From assembly GCA_014871385.1 (NCBI GenBank), contig CM026424.1:19006443-19070442 (forward strand): DNA of 64,000 nucleotides. Direction: 5' to 3'. The notes under the pieces are model-generated. The model was not told the DNA's origin and searched no databases. It saw nothing but the letters and a program-made list of their open reading frames with translations. Shown here piece by piece: positions 26,743 through 38,070 of the stretch. The stretch's first letter is position 1; every line of letters begins with the position of its first letter. The translations under genes were made by a program, and so were the position numbers. Source of the DNA: Ceratodon purpureus. Lineage: Eukaryota > Streptophyta > Bryopsida > Pseudoditrichales > Ditrichaceae.

Positions 26743-27101
26743 CATTAAGAGAAATGTGGGGTCTCCAAAAGGCCTTATAAGAGGCGAACTTGCTGCCCAC
26801 GCATGCCTGTTTAAGTAATTCCATTGGTGAATATCTTGCTCGTTGACAACGTCAAGGGCTATAGTGTTGACAGCGTCAAGAGCTACAATCTTGACAACGT
26901 CATTACCGCTAGTACTGTTTACTGCGCTGACAGCAATGGCACACGCCGTTGCTGGCAGCGATTGGTTGGACCTACAGAATTTACTGTTGGCGACGTCCTG
27001 GCACCATTGGCGCCAGTAGGATAAAGTGCATGGGTTTCTCCAAAATTTTAGGCACGTGGGAAATCCAAAGGCCTTTTAGAGACCTCAGATTTCCCTTAAT
27101 G
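26743..27101. mobile_element. diverged MITE with CATTAA ends (family 2, copy 1)
   Basis: The ends form an imperfect inverted repeat of about 35 bases: 26743-26778 reads CATTAAGAGAAATGTGGGG then TCTCCAAAAGGCC, and 27066-27101 is its diverged reverse complement. The TCTCCAAAAGGCC block and the interior GCTGCCC segment tie it to the cleaner element at 30572-30970. Inside is a three-unit 24-bp repeat (26843-26914). No transposase frame. Confidence 0.6.
26843..26914. repeat. 24-bp minisatellite, three units
   Basis: Units start at 26843, 26867 and 26891, each with the core TTGACARCGTCA, an inverted-repeat-containing motif. The period is exactly 24. The array lies inside the family 2 element and makes a spurious open frame. 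Confidence 0.75.
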
Positions 27102-29603
27102 AAATACTGAAATTTGACGTATATCAAATAAGGAGATTTGGTAATGAAAGAAAATTGGCGTAATAATTCAAATCATAATTGGAAGGCAATAAAAGTTAGT
27201 AAAAGTCTGAGATCAATCTACTATTTGGTCAATATATTTGCAATCTATAAGATGCTTGCTTGAATTGAAGCGCCTTCATATTTAATGAACAATTCAAAGC
27301 CAAAAAATTCTATCAATATGGCAATCCTGTAAAAATTTAAATTGAACAATATTGCGCTTTCTAAGAGTAAAACAATACTGTAATTTGCACCTAAAATCTT
27401 AAGGCATTTGTCTCCTCTTTCTTTGCTTTCACAATATGTACTTAGTTGAAAAATTTGGCAAAAATTTGATTACATAGAAAGGCTTTGAGTCAAGAGTGGA
27501 TCATTTTCTCTTCATTTCTACTTTGACCAGTTCACACCTAAAACACTTCAACACTACAATTCCTAAAGCAAAGAGTGAAAATACCAAATCTAAAGCTTTC
27601 TAGCATCTCTAAGTGTAGGATCTTATCTAAGATAATTATGAAATCATGTCTAAAACAATTCATTGAATTTGACTACATAAGTTTGAAAATTATTATAACA
27701 CCATAGCATCTTTGCCATCTAGCAAAAAAAAAAAAAAATCTTTTTGAAAAAATAAGGTTCACCTTTCAAAAATTGAGTTTCTTGATTTTGGTTTATAACA
27801 AAAAAAAGAAGAAATAATATTTACCTTAAATGGCTTAGAAATAACAAAATATTGCAAATTAATAATAATAATAAATTCAAAAAGTATTTTTAATTTTTCC
27901 GTCTTCATAATTTTTTTATTTTGTAATTTTCTATTTTTTAGGATTATTTTTTGACATTTCTATTTTAGTACTACGGTATTAAATTTGAAGTAAATTCAAT
28001 TGTTTACATTTTATTTTATTTTTATCAAAACAGAATAGAAAATTTTGACTTTTCTTGATAATTTCTTAAAAAATAATTATATATGCACAAAGTTCTTCTA
28101 TTTACCTACATACACAATTTTAAAAAATCACATTCGAAATTGACATCGTAGAAACCTATCTAAAGTTCTGATTTTTCTATTGAATGAACATTAGTCCTTT
28201 AGGATTTAATCCCTAAAGGACCAATTGCATGGTTAAGAGATAGTAGCAAATTCAGCGTAGATAGGATGCCAAACTTGCTTGGGTCTATTTTTTGGATGTC
28301 CCCGCTATCCCTATTTTTAGGTGCTAGGGCTTTTTTTTGGTTTATTTTCTAAAAATAAATTGAGTGGTCTATGGTCCCGATTTATCTATTGGAAGCCCCT
28401 CAAGTCCAAGGATGATCTCGTGACCAAGAATGATCCCACCCAAACATAATAAAAGGGATAGGATTTGCCCCACCCCTCCGGAGTATGGCCTCCTGGCAAC
28501 ACTCAATGGAGTCTTTTTAAGACAACTCAAGTTGTAGCATGGCATATGTGACATGTAGTACGACATTCTCCTAAGGTATACACACCTATAACCGGTAACT
28601 TAAGCATTTTAGCATAGTATACCTTAGGTTATTAAGGAGGTATTTTTTGTGCGTAGGAAAATAAGGTTTATAAAGAATGATTTTTTTTTCCAAAATTAAT
28701 TAAGTAAAATTAGAATTACTACAAAAAGCATTTGTTCAAAAGTTGGTCAGAGCCCATAATCAACATATATAGTGGATGGCTCAAAACGCGCGCAGCACCA
28801 AAAACCGCCAAAAATCGCACTCTACACCTATCCAACCAGGAGGTACATCATAGCTTCCAACTTCAAATTTCTATGTAATCATGGTGTACATTTTAGGCTG
28901 AGCGGTTTTTGAGCCACCTACAAGTTTTCTTTCCAAAATTCATAACCAATTCAATATTAACCCAAAATTAATTATTCCAATTAGTCCAGTTTTATAAATA
29001 CTTTGCACATCTTCCAAAAATTAATTCCCTTAATAACTCCCCACTAAGCCTGCCAATCTAAAATTTGAGCGGTTTCTGAGCCACTTACTATGGCTTCACC
29101 CATGACCGACAACAACATGAATAGTGAACAAACATAAGACTATTCAATTCCCTAACAATCACAAACGCATTCTAAAGTTCTATATGGGTGTGTATACCTT
29201 ACACCATACCAAGCATTTTAAAATGCCTCACAGTGCATGCCACAAAGTTGACTTACGTGCATGCTTGACAGGGCATCCATGCATGGCATCCAATAAATTA
29301 GTTCTTTATAATTTCATCACTGTATTTGATGAACCTCACACACTGTATCCAATGAACTTTGCACACTGTATTCAGCGAACCTTGCATACAGTGCTGTCAA
29401 AATTTAATACATATTTATCATACACTAAGTTGTGATTGGTTCCTGTGCATATTACGACACAATCCAATTGGGAGCAGTGATTTTTTCAGCGAATGATGGT
29501 TTAGCATTGTGATATATTTGCTAGTGTCCAGAGTTTGAGGAGCAGTCCAGCTCCTTGAATGCTCTTTTCATGTTACACACAGGGAACATCATGGTGATAC
29601 ACA
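27102..29603. other. AT-rich intergenic region without a recognised gene
   Basis: Very AT-rich with A/T homopolymer runs. Two small symmetrical structures stand out: an inverted pair around 28195-28225 built on TTTAATCCCTAAAGG, like the termini of the TTAA-flanked family, and a hairpin at 28570-28628. No coding content is recognised. Confidence 0.4.
28570..28628. repeat. hairpin-forming inverted repeat
   Basis: CCTAAGGTATAC at 28570-28581 is exactly matched in reverse complement at 28617-28628, leaving a 35-base loop. It could be a tiny element remnant or a structural feature; no gene is adjacent. Confidence 0.7.
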
Positions 29604-30448
29604 TTAATCCCTAAACGGCCAAGGGTGTTTTTGCTCAAAACTGCCTCCAAATAGTCCCTTTTAAAAGCAAGCCAGATAGTGCAAAATTGGAACCAATTTT
29701 GGTATTTCCAACCGTAAGATTTTGTATCTGATTACTATGTCTATATGCCTACCAAATCTCACACTCTCATTCCTTACCATTTGAGAGATCATAACATTCA
29801 AAGTTGAAAAAAAGTTTTTTTTCCTTGCAAAAAGAGGACAGCAGTATTTTGGGGTCCAAAAAAACCATTTTTTTGTTAGATTTGGATGGCGTTTCTTCAG
29901 ATTCTTGTTCCTAGGTGAGTTAGGTACATGTCCACAAAATCTCATACCCATGCAAGGTGTAGAACCTTGAGAAAATCATCAATTTCCACAAGGGGGTATG
30001 CTGAAATTCACATACAAAGGCCGTTTTTTTACAATAGAAATAGCATATGAAACATTCTTGGATTGAAAATCCAAACGGTGGAAACATGCTCTAGTGGCTC
30101 TTCTACATAGAGGAATTTTATTTTTGGAAAAAAATAAAATCTCGATTTTTGGTGGAATTTCAAAGTTTCGTCTTTAGGCAGATTTGGGCAGTTTTGGGCA
30201 GTTTTGGGCAGAAATTGCTGCATTCACAGTGGCTGAGAGCCTGCCCTTGGAAGGGCATTTTATGCTCAGAGGAGCATAACTTTTCCTCACTTCATCCAAA
30301 AATAAATAAAATAAATATCCCCATAAACCTCTTGAAAAAACCTTTTTCCACAAAAAAATTCAAAAAATTTCAAGTAAATTTGAATTTTTAGGAACCTGCC
30401 CAAATTCCAAAAACACCCATTCTAGGACTTTGACCATTTAGGGGTTAA
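29604..30448. mobile_element. non-autonomous DNA transposon, inverted near-copy of copy A
   Basis: This is the reverse complement of the element at 12957-13805 over essentially its whole length, including the CTGCCCAAAA-type repeat and the end blocks. Here both flanks are exact TTAA (29604-29607 and 30445-30448), and the termini are TCCCTAAACGGCC and the inverse of CCCCTAAATGGTC. The clean TTAA flanks support a 4-base target duplication, as in piggyBac-like elements, though TTAA could instead be part of the terminal repeat. The open frames in it are shared with copy A and have no domain. Confidence 0.75.
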
Positions 30449-30571
30449 CTACCTACGTGCTACTTAGGGGACACATAGATTTATTGAGGCTACCCATCTC
30501 AACTCCATGCAGGAATTTGGCTATTACTCTTTATTCTTTCAAAAACCCTATCAATTACCAAGCTCAGGTTT

Positions 30572-30970
30572 CATTAGGTGTAATTTGGGGTCTCCAAAAG
30601 GCCGTGTAAGCCTGCCCTTTCTAGGTGAACCCCTTGCTTTGGGCACCTCTGCCGCTGGCAGCGGATGCCAGAGTTGCTGCCCGCACAGGACTGCGTGGCG
30701 CACTCACAACAAAGGTCCTCGGAATATTAGTTGAGACATGAATGATCGGCTTGGGGTTTGGTCCCAAATGGTCAGATTGTGTCAGCCCGGCACTGTAGAT
30801 GTGCCGTCCACACGCCTCGCTCGGAGGTCATTGGTTCGAGCCCCCGTGGCGATTGCTGGCACCACGGTGGCACCTCACATGCCATGTCAAAAAGTACGCG
30901 GGCAGCGCCCGTTTTTTTCTCTCACGTGCCGCTTACACGGCCTTTTGGAGACCCCAAATTACACCTAATG
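30572..30970. mobile_element. MITE with perfect 40-bp terminal inverted repeats (family 2, copy 2)
   Basis: Positions 30572-30611 and 30931-30970 are perfect reverse complements over 40 bases, starting CATTAGGTGTAATTTGGGG. The perfect match implies recent insertion or gene conversion. The interior (about 320 bp) is GC-rich compared with the flanks and contains GGTTCGAGCCC near 30832, which resembles a tRNA-type B box. No transposase frame and no clear target duplication were seen. Confidence 0.8.
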
Positions 30971-31657
30971 TATAGAGAAATTTCCTGAACATTAGCAAAA
31001 CAAATCAACAAAAAACCACTGATTTGCAGGGATAGACTACAGAATCTCCTGCAAACAATATCATTGCAAAAGGGCACAGCTTTTACCTTGGGCTCCCAGA
31101 CCAGGCTGGCCCAAAATTTCTCAGGTACACACCATAGCTTTTTAACAACGGAGGAGATGCCTTCTAAAGAGTGCTGCCATATAAGCTTTTTTAGAGGTGA
31201 TAACCTTTGAATTTTGGCCTTTAGTGCAAAGGCAAAGAGGTTGAACTTTTGACATTCTTGCATTTGATTAGTACAAACTAACGGCCTCTTGACCTTTGGC
31301 TGAGTGAACTAGGTCTAAATTGTTTTGAAGCATAAGTGCACTACAACACACTCCCTCAATTATCATGTCTAGCTTTTGATCTTCCTCTGTACATTGCCGT
31401 GATGTCATACTTTTCATAATTTGGTTTGTTATGCATAGGTTTGTTATCAAAATTCCTTAGGTTCTAATTTATAAACAACATTGGGTACTTTCAATTTTGG
31501 ATCGAGAGGAATGGTTGTATAGAAATTTCAACCTTTGAGGTTATGATGCACTACACATGGAATCTAAGGATTCAAAAAAGGCGTTACATGATGTCGGCAT
31601 AGTCTTTGAATTTGTATAAAAGTGTATAAGCAGAAGATGATGAGTGTTAAAAAAATT

Positions 31658-31780
31658 CGAAATTGAAGGTGGATAGACTAGAAATAAACAACCTCAATGT
31701 CGAAATTGAAGGTGGATAGACTAGAAATAAACAACCTCAATGTCGAAATTGAAGGTGGATAGACTAGAAATAAACATTTT
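31658..31780. repeat. 43-bp minisatellite, nearly three units
   Basis: Units begin at 31658, 31701 and 31744 with CGAAATTGAAGGTGGATAG; the first two are identical and the third breaks off after about 36 bases. Identity between units implies recent slippage or unequal exchange. Confidence 0.9.
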
Positions 31781-33114
31781 ACACTTTTTAAAATAAGTTA
31801 GTACTGATCCAGCAGCCTTCACTTCAGATCAGATTCATCCACTACCTCTCGTTGTTGCAGCTGTTTGCAGATCGGGCATATTTCAGCAGCATAAAAGAGC
31901 TGGCTACCGAGTCACTAGTCATCCTTTAGTGCTGCAGAGCAAGCTGCTTAATCTTCCTGGCCTTCTACTTTCTCCAGTCTCTGGGAATTTACATTTGTTG
32001 TATTAATTAAATAGCTTTTGTGAACTTGCAGCTACATGTTCTGACCTGAAAGTTGTGTGTATATCAGCTGTCATGATGTATATATTGAGTTTTCTATATT
32101 GAAATTTGATGAAAGTCGAAATTTGACGAAAGTATTTGTTTCTAGAACTGATGTAGAATGCTGAATTCAACATTGTCGATTTCAACAGCTCATATTTAAA
32201 ACTTCCAACAATTCCAACAGATCTAAGCAAGAAGAGCCTTCTTAGCGAGTATGAGTCATATTCGAATTCGGAGGAGGTGTTCATTCAATGTGGGGCAGTG
32301 GAGCTGGCTCAAAAGCTTCTTGAGAATTCAGAAGTAGCTCAGAAGGCTTCTTGAGACTTTCATCAAATTTCGAATCATTCAACAAAGACAGAACACATAA
32401 GAAAGATCGAGGAACTGCTGATCTTCAAGGAATTTGCGACACATTCCGAGGGAGAGAATCTCTTGATCCATCCAATTAGTGTGGCTAAAGTTCTGGCAAG
32501 GGAGTGGGGAAATAATCCTTTTCTTTTCGATTACGGCGGAGTTAACTCTTTCGCTAATAAGGCGCTGTTCATTTAGCCACAGAGTCGAAGATGTATGGAA
32601 AACGAGTTTTGTCAAGTGCAAACCCGTGGGTTTACGCTTTCGAATTGTGAATTTGAGGAAAACTGAGTGCATCAATGAATGATTTTTTCAAAAACAGAAA
32701 AGACATGAAATTCATGCCCAGGAAAGACTGGAAATCATGAAGTTCTTGGAATGCTTCTGGCCTCGTCCAGATGTTGGAATTTCTCGCATCATGTCTTCGG
32801 CACAAATTGTGAATATAGTGCATTATCTATTCATTGAGATGCAAATTAGACTACCTAGTTTGTAAATTAATTAGAGCAGCCCCCACTTGACTTCACTCAC
32901 CCTTTAAAACAAAATCTCCATGACTCCTAATTCCAAAAATCTACAAAATAATCTGAAGAGAGGTACAAACCTGGACTTTGAGTACAGCCCAAATTTCATT
33001 ATAATTTATTACAAATAGAGCAAACGGTGAGTACAACTTAAGCAGGAACCGATACAGCTCGACAAAATTATTGTAGAATTCGATCACAACTGTGGGACTC
33101 ATCATAACGAAATC
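31781..33114. other. 3' side of the P450 gene; no recognised gene
   Basis: The part next to 33114 is the likely 3' UTR of the P450. The minus-strand frame near 32379-32675 has no family match that I recognise and no splice partner, so I do not call it. Confidence 0.4.
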
Positions 33115-35126
33115 CTAACAGCAAGGCTGGTACAGATCGGTGTCAATAAGACGAGGAGCCGCGTGCAGAGTGAGTGCATTCGCTCTCGGAGTCGTGATTC
33201 CGAACTCTTCCTCCATGTCTAGATCCTCGAAGCATTGCCCAGTTGGGAGAGACCAAGCGAAGGAGTGAACCAGTGTTGCCATCGTCCACTGCACTTGCAG
33301 AGTGCCCATGGTGATTGCGGGGCATGCTCGTCTTCCGGATCCGAATGGGAGTAGGCCGAAGTCGTGGCCTCGGAGATCGATCTCAGGTCGGGATATGAAG
33401 CGCTCGGGGTCGAAGTCCAGGGGAGAGTCCCACGCTTTCTCGTTGCGGCCGATGGCGTGTGCATGGACGTACAAGCGTGTGTCTGCGGGGATGTGGTATC
33501 CTGCTATCTCGCAATCCTGAGTTGATACGTGCGGGATCAGCAACGGAGCGGGAGGGTGGAGGCGGAGGACCTCCTTGACGACGGCTTGCAGGTACTTGAG
33601 GTTCGGGATGTCGTTCTCTTGCACCATGCGGGTCTTTCCAACGACGCTGTCTAGCTCCTCGGTGAGCTTCTGCATGGTGTCGGGGTGGCGGATGAGCTCC
33701 GCCATGCCCCATTCCACCGTGATGGAGGAGGTGTCCACGCCTGCGGCTATCATGCTCTGTTTGAATCCACAATGATCCAGCATGTCAATGCACACGTTAG
33801 ACGAGAGGGGTAGCAACGCATATCTGCTTGAGAATTTGCAAAATGGCATGTGATTGAAGCGTGATGATCTCTTACCATGACGGTGGCTTTGATGGTATTC
33901 ACATCGAGCTTGAGCGTTTCCTTCTGGTCTTGTTCGTGCATTGTGCGCAGGAGGACGTCGACCATGTCCTTGTCCGTCTCGGCTATCGGCCCCTTTCGCC
34001 GATTCGCCTCATGCTCGTCTACGACCTTGTTCAGGAACCTATCTAGCCGCCCTTGACACACCTTTATCCGCTTCTCGATGCCGCCGATGTCAAGGAAGCG
34101 TAGCCACGGCACATAGTCGCCCAACAGGAACAATCCCTTCAGCTGCTGATTCTCGTCTATTATGTCCTGGAATTCCCGCCCCTTGACGTCGTCGTCTCCT
34201 TGCACGTCCCCCTGTTTGGAGCCCGAGAATCTGCATCCCAGAACCATGCGGAAAATCTCGTTCGCCATCTTGTTGTTTAGCCTCAGCCTCACGTCTACCG
34301 GCTTCCCTGACTTCGCATCTTGCACAATTGACCTAGCACGTCCACAAACCATAGCAAAATAGATGTCAACAAATTCCCGCAGATCATCGCGTCTGAAATT
34401 CGAATATGGGAGCTGAATAGTGCGAATTGGAACCAACTTGGACGGCGTCAGATCATTACCAGATCATTTGCAGCATTTCTTCCTTTCGTACAGGAAGTGA
34501 CGCTTCCAATCTCTTTGTCGTCAAGAGCTCCAACATAACAATTTTCCGAAGGTAGCGCCAGGTAGCGTTGTACTGAGCAAATGTGATGCCTAGTTAAAAC
34601 AAGATAAATATCGATCAGTGAACACTTCAGATGATAATACAACATTTGAAAAAATCATTAAATAAGCGCCCGAAAGCAAAAAGAGCCTGTGCACATGACG
34701 TAAGAGCCCCTGACCTCTGTAGTTGTAGGAGAAGTACATCGCCGAGATTTTTCGTTTGGGGCGGGACGCCCAGGTCTTGTCTTGAGTGAGCAACACCTCT
34801 CTCGCCATCTCGGGTGAAGTAATCACTATTGCTGGAACGGACCCAAGGCGGAGCAGAAACATGTCTCCCAATTCATTTGCCCAGTTCTTCATTGCGATGT
34901 GCGGATTCTTCCCGAGGAGAGGAAGGTGGCCAACAATAGGCCAAGCGCCCTGCGGTGATGGCGGCAGCTTCGGCTCGCGCCGCTGCAAGTCTATGAGGAG
35001 CCAAGGCAGGACCACCATGGCCACCAGAACCGCACAAACGGTGAACACCTGCACTTTGGGGCCATCCTCTGGTGTGGAGTTCATGACTGACGAAACGCTC
35101 GCAATCGATAGCTTTAGACACTCCAT
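33115..35126 (-). CDS. cytochrome P450, clan 71 (A-type)
   Basis: Four exons on the minus strand, 35126-34715, 34589-34460, 34332-33876 and 33756-33115, join in phase to 546 aa. Near the start is a membrane anchor (VCAVLVAMVVLPWLL) followed by a PPSP-type hinge and PIVGHLPLLGK. Exon 2 supplies the C-helix (NATWRYLRKIV), exon 4 the I-helix AGVDTSS (about 337-343), the ExxR motif EVLR (395-398), PERF (450-453) and the haem loop FGSGRRAC with Cys at about 478. The residue usually Gly after Cys-Pro is Ala here. These features place it among ER-anchored monooxygenases of plant secondary metabolism (clan 71, which includes CYP71, CYP75, CYP76 and CYP98); subfamily and substrate cannot be read from sequence alone. 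Start chosen at the ATG before ECLKLS; a later in-frame Met (before NSTPEDG) is also possible. Confidence 0.9.
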
Positions 35127-36437
35127 GACGCCAAACTCCTTGCTGCGGCTCTTAGTAACCAAGTCACTAATTTTCTGGTTTGTGTTGGAGAATGCTTGGT
35201 CCAACAGAAGCTGCTGTTCTACACACAAATGTGCAGAAACTCCCGTGATGAAGCCCACTTCTTGCCGAAGACAGAAGCCAATAATCTGCAGCCAAAATAT
35301 AAGTGAAGTATTAGTGCTGTCATTCAAGCATAGACTCATAATTCAGGTTCATTGCCATAGGCTCATGCCTGAACCATAAGGTATGGCCAGAACATGAACC
35401 GAACCCACACAACTTGTGCACAACAATTCTCGCAGAGCTGGTCACTTGCTTGCAAATCAAGTATTCTGATGGTGGACCACGTCCACGACCAGCTTCTGAA
35501 CGATGTGACAAGCACCCATGAGTTCTGCCAGAGCTTTAGCGGATATAATATCTCCACCAAGATGCCGCTTGAAACAAACATTTTACATGTCGATTCCAAA
35601 TCCAGGTCCGTGCAGGGTATGAAGATAGGATCGACAACTGTAGGAGGCAAATCGGTGCGTGTTTCTAAGCATAATCTTCGTGTCGTGATATCTTCTAAGA
35701 GGCCATGTGATAGACAGTGATCGTGCCTGGCGTTGAGAAAATATGGATACCATTCGTGCCCATTGACTCAATGAATATATGGGCTCTGCTCTGATGTGAT
35801 ATCCAGGTGATATTCGTATGATACCAAGTGATACTCGCACGATGAGTTGTTTCAGAAGTAGGTGCTTGTTATTTAGGTGACCCCTTGGCCAGATATGGAT
35901 TCACTTCTCCACAGTGCGATTCCCATGAGATAGTGATAAGTTTGCTTGCTTACTGGAGTCGCAGAATTCCAATGACATACTGTCTGTGAGAATTCGTCGT
36001 TTGTACAGCTTAGGAGGGTTCACGGAGCTACATGAGAATATTCTCGGTGCAACACAAAACCTAAATTTCCCTCTGATTTTATGGGGTGAAGATAACCCTT
36101 GAGACAGCATGTATGACATGGTAGGGTGCATGTCCTTGAAAGCAAAGGTTAGAGCCTGCACAGTAAGCGATGCAACAATCAGTTCATTCATTTAATATAC
36201 ATAGCAACTGACAATTTCAACAAACAATACAGACCGATATAAAATTTGCATCAATTAACCCGGGAGCGTTGCCTCTGAAGCACTAAATTTTGTAACCTGG
36301 CTTTCCGAATTTGATGCTACGACCTTCTGACAGAAATCAGATACAACTTCCACTTCAGATAGTTTTAAGATCAATCAACATGAACGAACATTGAGTAAGG
36401 CTTCTTCTAGCCACGCTAGAAATCCGCTGCAGTCTGA
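35127..36437. other. intergenic region between P450 and kinase unit 1
   Basis: It holds the P450 promoter on the left and the edge of the duplicated kinase unit on the right. Antisense frames across P450 exon 1 are shadows. No recognised gene. Confidence 0.4.
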
Positions 36438-36874
36438 ATTTCTTCTTAGGTCCTCAGTCTACAAAGCACTGGAAATTAGTATTAATCAGGTCATATTACA
36501 ACACCGCAAAATGCACTTGTGCAACAACAACAAATTAGTTTGGCAAAATGTAACTTCACATCCTTCACAAAAATGCACAAAAATGCACTAAATGGACATT
36601 AATGCACACAGATCAACTTCGAACCAAATTTGCATATCAGAATAGCATCGGCACTTGTGGATGATTCTAGAGTACTTACGGTAGAGAAAGGAGACCATGC
36701 CTACAAATCAGATGATCAAAAGCATTGAGTGCGATGGGCATGCATGGGAAGCTTGCGGTGCAAGGCATTCCTTGTGCATCCGAATTGAGCAATATCTACT
36801 CTATTTAGACATTTCAGGTTCGAGATTCTAGAATCTCCCTGCTAATAATGGGTTCAGGGCTTCAGTTCTAGCAT

Positions 36875-36881
36875 TATAAAA
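36875..36881 (+). promoter_or_regulatory. TATA box of kinase copy 1
   Basis: TATAAAA lies about 230 bases before the start codon, in a block (TAATAATGGGTTCAGGGC upstream, GCCCACC downstream) preserved in copy 2 at 46063-46069. The following leader includes GAAGTTGAGTCAGTTGACTC, a short palindrome-like segment. Confidence 0.65.
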
Positions 36882-37105
36882 TGCCCACCTATCATTCCCA
36901 AACCACATTTCGTTTTAGCTCTCCAACGCCTGAAGGAAGAGGGGAGTTCTCTTTGAGAGTGAACAGAATTGTTTGGTGAAGAAGCACAAAATTTGATTGC
37001 TATTGAAGTTGAGTCAGTTGACTCGTTGCTGAAGAAGGAGGAAAGTGGTTGCTAGTGTGGAGAACTTGGGTTATTGAGTAAAAAAAAACACATAAACATT
37101 TCAAG

Positions 37106-37993
37106 ATGGAGAAGAACCATGGAGGCATTTTGAGTAGTGCTCAAGATTTGAAGAAGAATGTGGTGAATTTGGTACTAAAAAAGAGAGTACACAAGGATAA
37201 GAAGGACTCAAATGGAAGTTGGTCTAAAGGGGAGATAATTGGAAGTGGTGCCTATGGATGTGTGTACAAGGCTATGGGAAAAGATGGCCAATTGGTTGCT
37301 ATCAAAGAAGTTTCAATTGATGAAAAAGGAGGTAGCAAGGCAATTGAAGCCATTAGGCAACTAAAGCAAGAAATTGCCATTCTTAGCAAAATCCAACATT
37401 CTAATGTTGTTGGTTACCTTGGAAGTGAAAGGCATGGGGACAAGATGTGGATGATTTTGGAATTGGCAACCAAAGGCTCACTTGCAAAAATGTATCACAA
37501 GAGTGAGCTTTTGCATGAAGATATCAAAAGATACACAAGACAAATTGTATGTGGCTTGAAGCACCTACATGATCAAAACATCATCCATAGAGACCTTAAA
37601 TGTGCAAATGTTTTGGTGGACTCATGTGATCAAGTCAAGTTAGCCGATTTTGGATTGGCTCAAGAGATGGCCGACAATTCAACCTTGAATGCATTTGTGG
37701 GCACTCCTCATTGGATGGCACCTGAATTATTGAACCCCAAGAGATCAGGTTACACTTTGAAGGCCGACATTTGGAGCTTGGGATGTACGGTGTTGGAGAT
37801 GGCTACCAGAAGGTCACCGTTTGGAGTTTTGGAGCCTCAAATGGCACTTTTGAAACTGATGAAAGGTCAAGCTCCTCCCATTCCAGACAACTTACAAGAA
37901 GACATGAGGAATTTTATTTCTCAGTGCTTGCAGGTTGAAGCACAACTCCGGCCGACTTGTGAGGAGCTCCTGGAGCACCCCTTCCTTGCCTAA
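37106..37993 (+). CDS. intronless MAPKKK-like Ser/Thr protein kinase, copy 1
   Basis: A single open frame of 295 aa is almost entirely a kinase domain of the STE11/MEKK type. Motifs in order: Gly loop GSGAYGCV (46-53), catalytic lysine in VAIKEV (Lys67), HRDLKCAN (Asp163), DFG (181-183), GTPHWMAPE (199-207, the MEKK-type activation-loop signature) and a C-terminal HPFLA. All catalytic residues are present, so it should be active. There is a short N-terminal tail rich in lysine and no regulatory domain, unlike ANP/MEKK1 proteins with long extensions. Lack of introns suggests a retroposed origin or an intronless lineage. It may phosphorylate a MAPKK, but no partner is visible here. The poly-A signal AATAAA follows at 38065. 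Confidence 0.92.
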   Translation: MEKNHGGILSSAQDLKKNVVNLVLKKRVHKDKKDSNGSWSKGEIIGSGAYGCVYKAMGKDGQLVAIKEVSIDEKGGSKAIEAIRQLKQEIAILSKIQHSNVVGYLGSERHGDKMWMILELATKGSLAKMYHKSELLHEDIKRYTRQIVCGLKHLHDQNIIHRDLKCANVLVDSCDQVKLADFGLAQEMADNSTLNAFVGTPHWMAPELLNPKRSGYTLKADIWSLGCTVLEMATRRSPFGVLEPQMALLKLMKGQAPPIPDNLQEDMRNFISQCLQVEAQLRPTCEELLEHPFLA

Positions 37994-38064
37994 TTTCACA
38001 GACTCAGAACCAGTACTGGTGTAGTGATCAGTCATGCACCTGGAAACATGTATTTCTTTTTGTA

Positions 38065-38070
38065 AATAAA
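38065..38070 (+). terminator. polyadenylation signal of kinase copy 1
   Basis: AATAAA lies about 72 bases after the stop codon in a T/A-rich context and is conserved in copy 2 at 47250-47255. Confidence 0.5.

Noticed and set aside
26843..26914. CRISPR-like short repeat array
   Set aside because: Repeats are directly adjacent without unique spacers and the genome is that of a plant.
30760..30860. Possible tRNA gene
   Set aside because: A B-box word is present, but the A box is too distant and no acceptor stem pairs, so I keep it only as a note on the MITE.
32379..32675. 98-aa minus-strand frame
   Set aside because: No recognisable family, start context or splice partner.
34786..35379. 197-aa plus-strand frame opposite P450 exon 1
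   Set aside because: Shadow of the membrane-anchor exon on the other strand.
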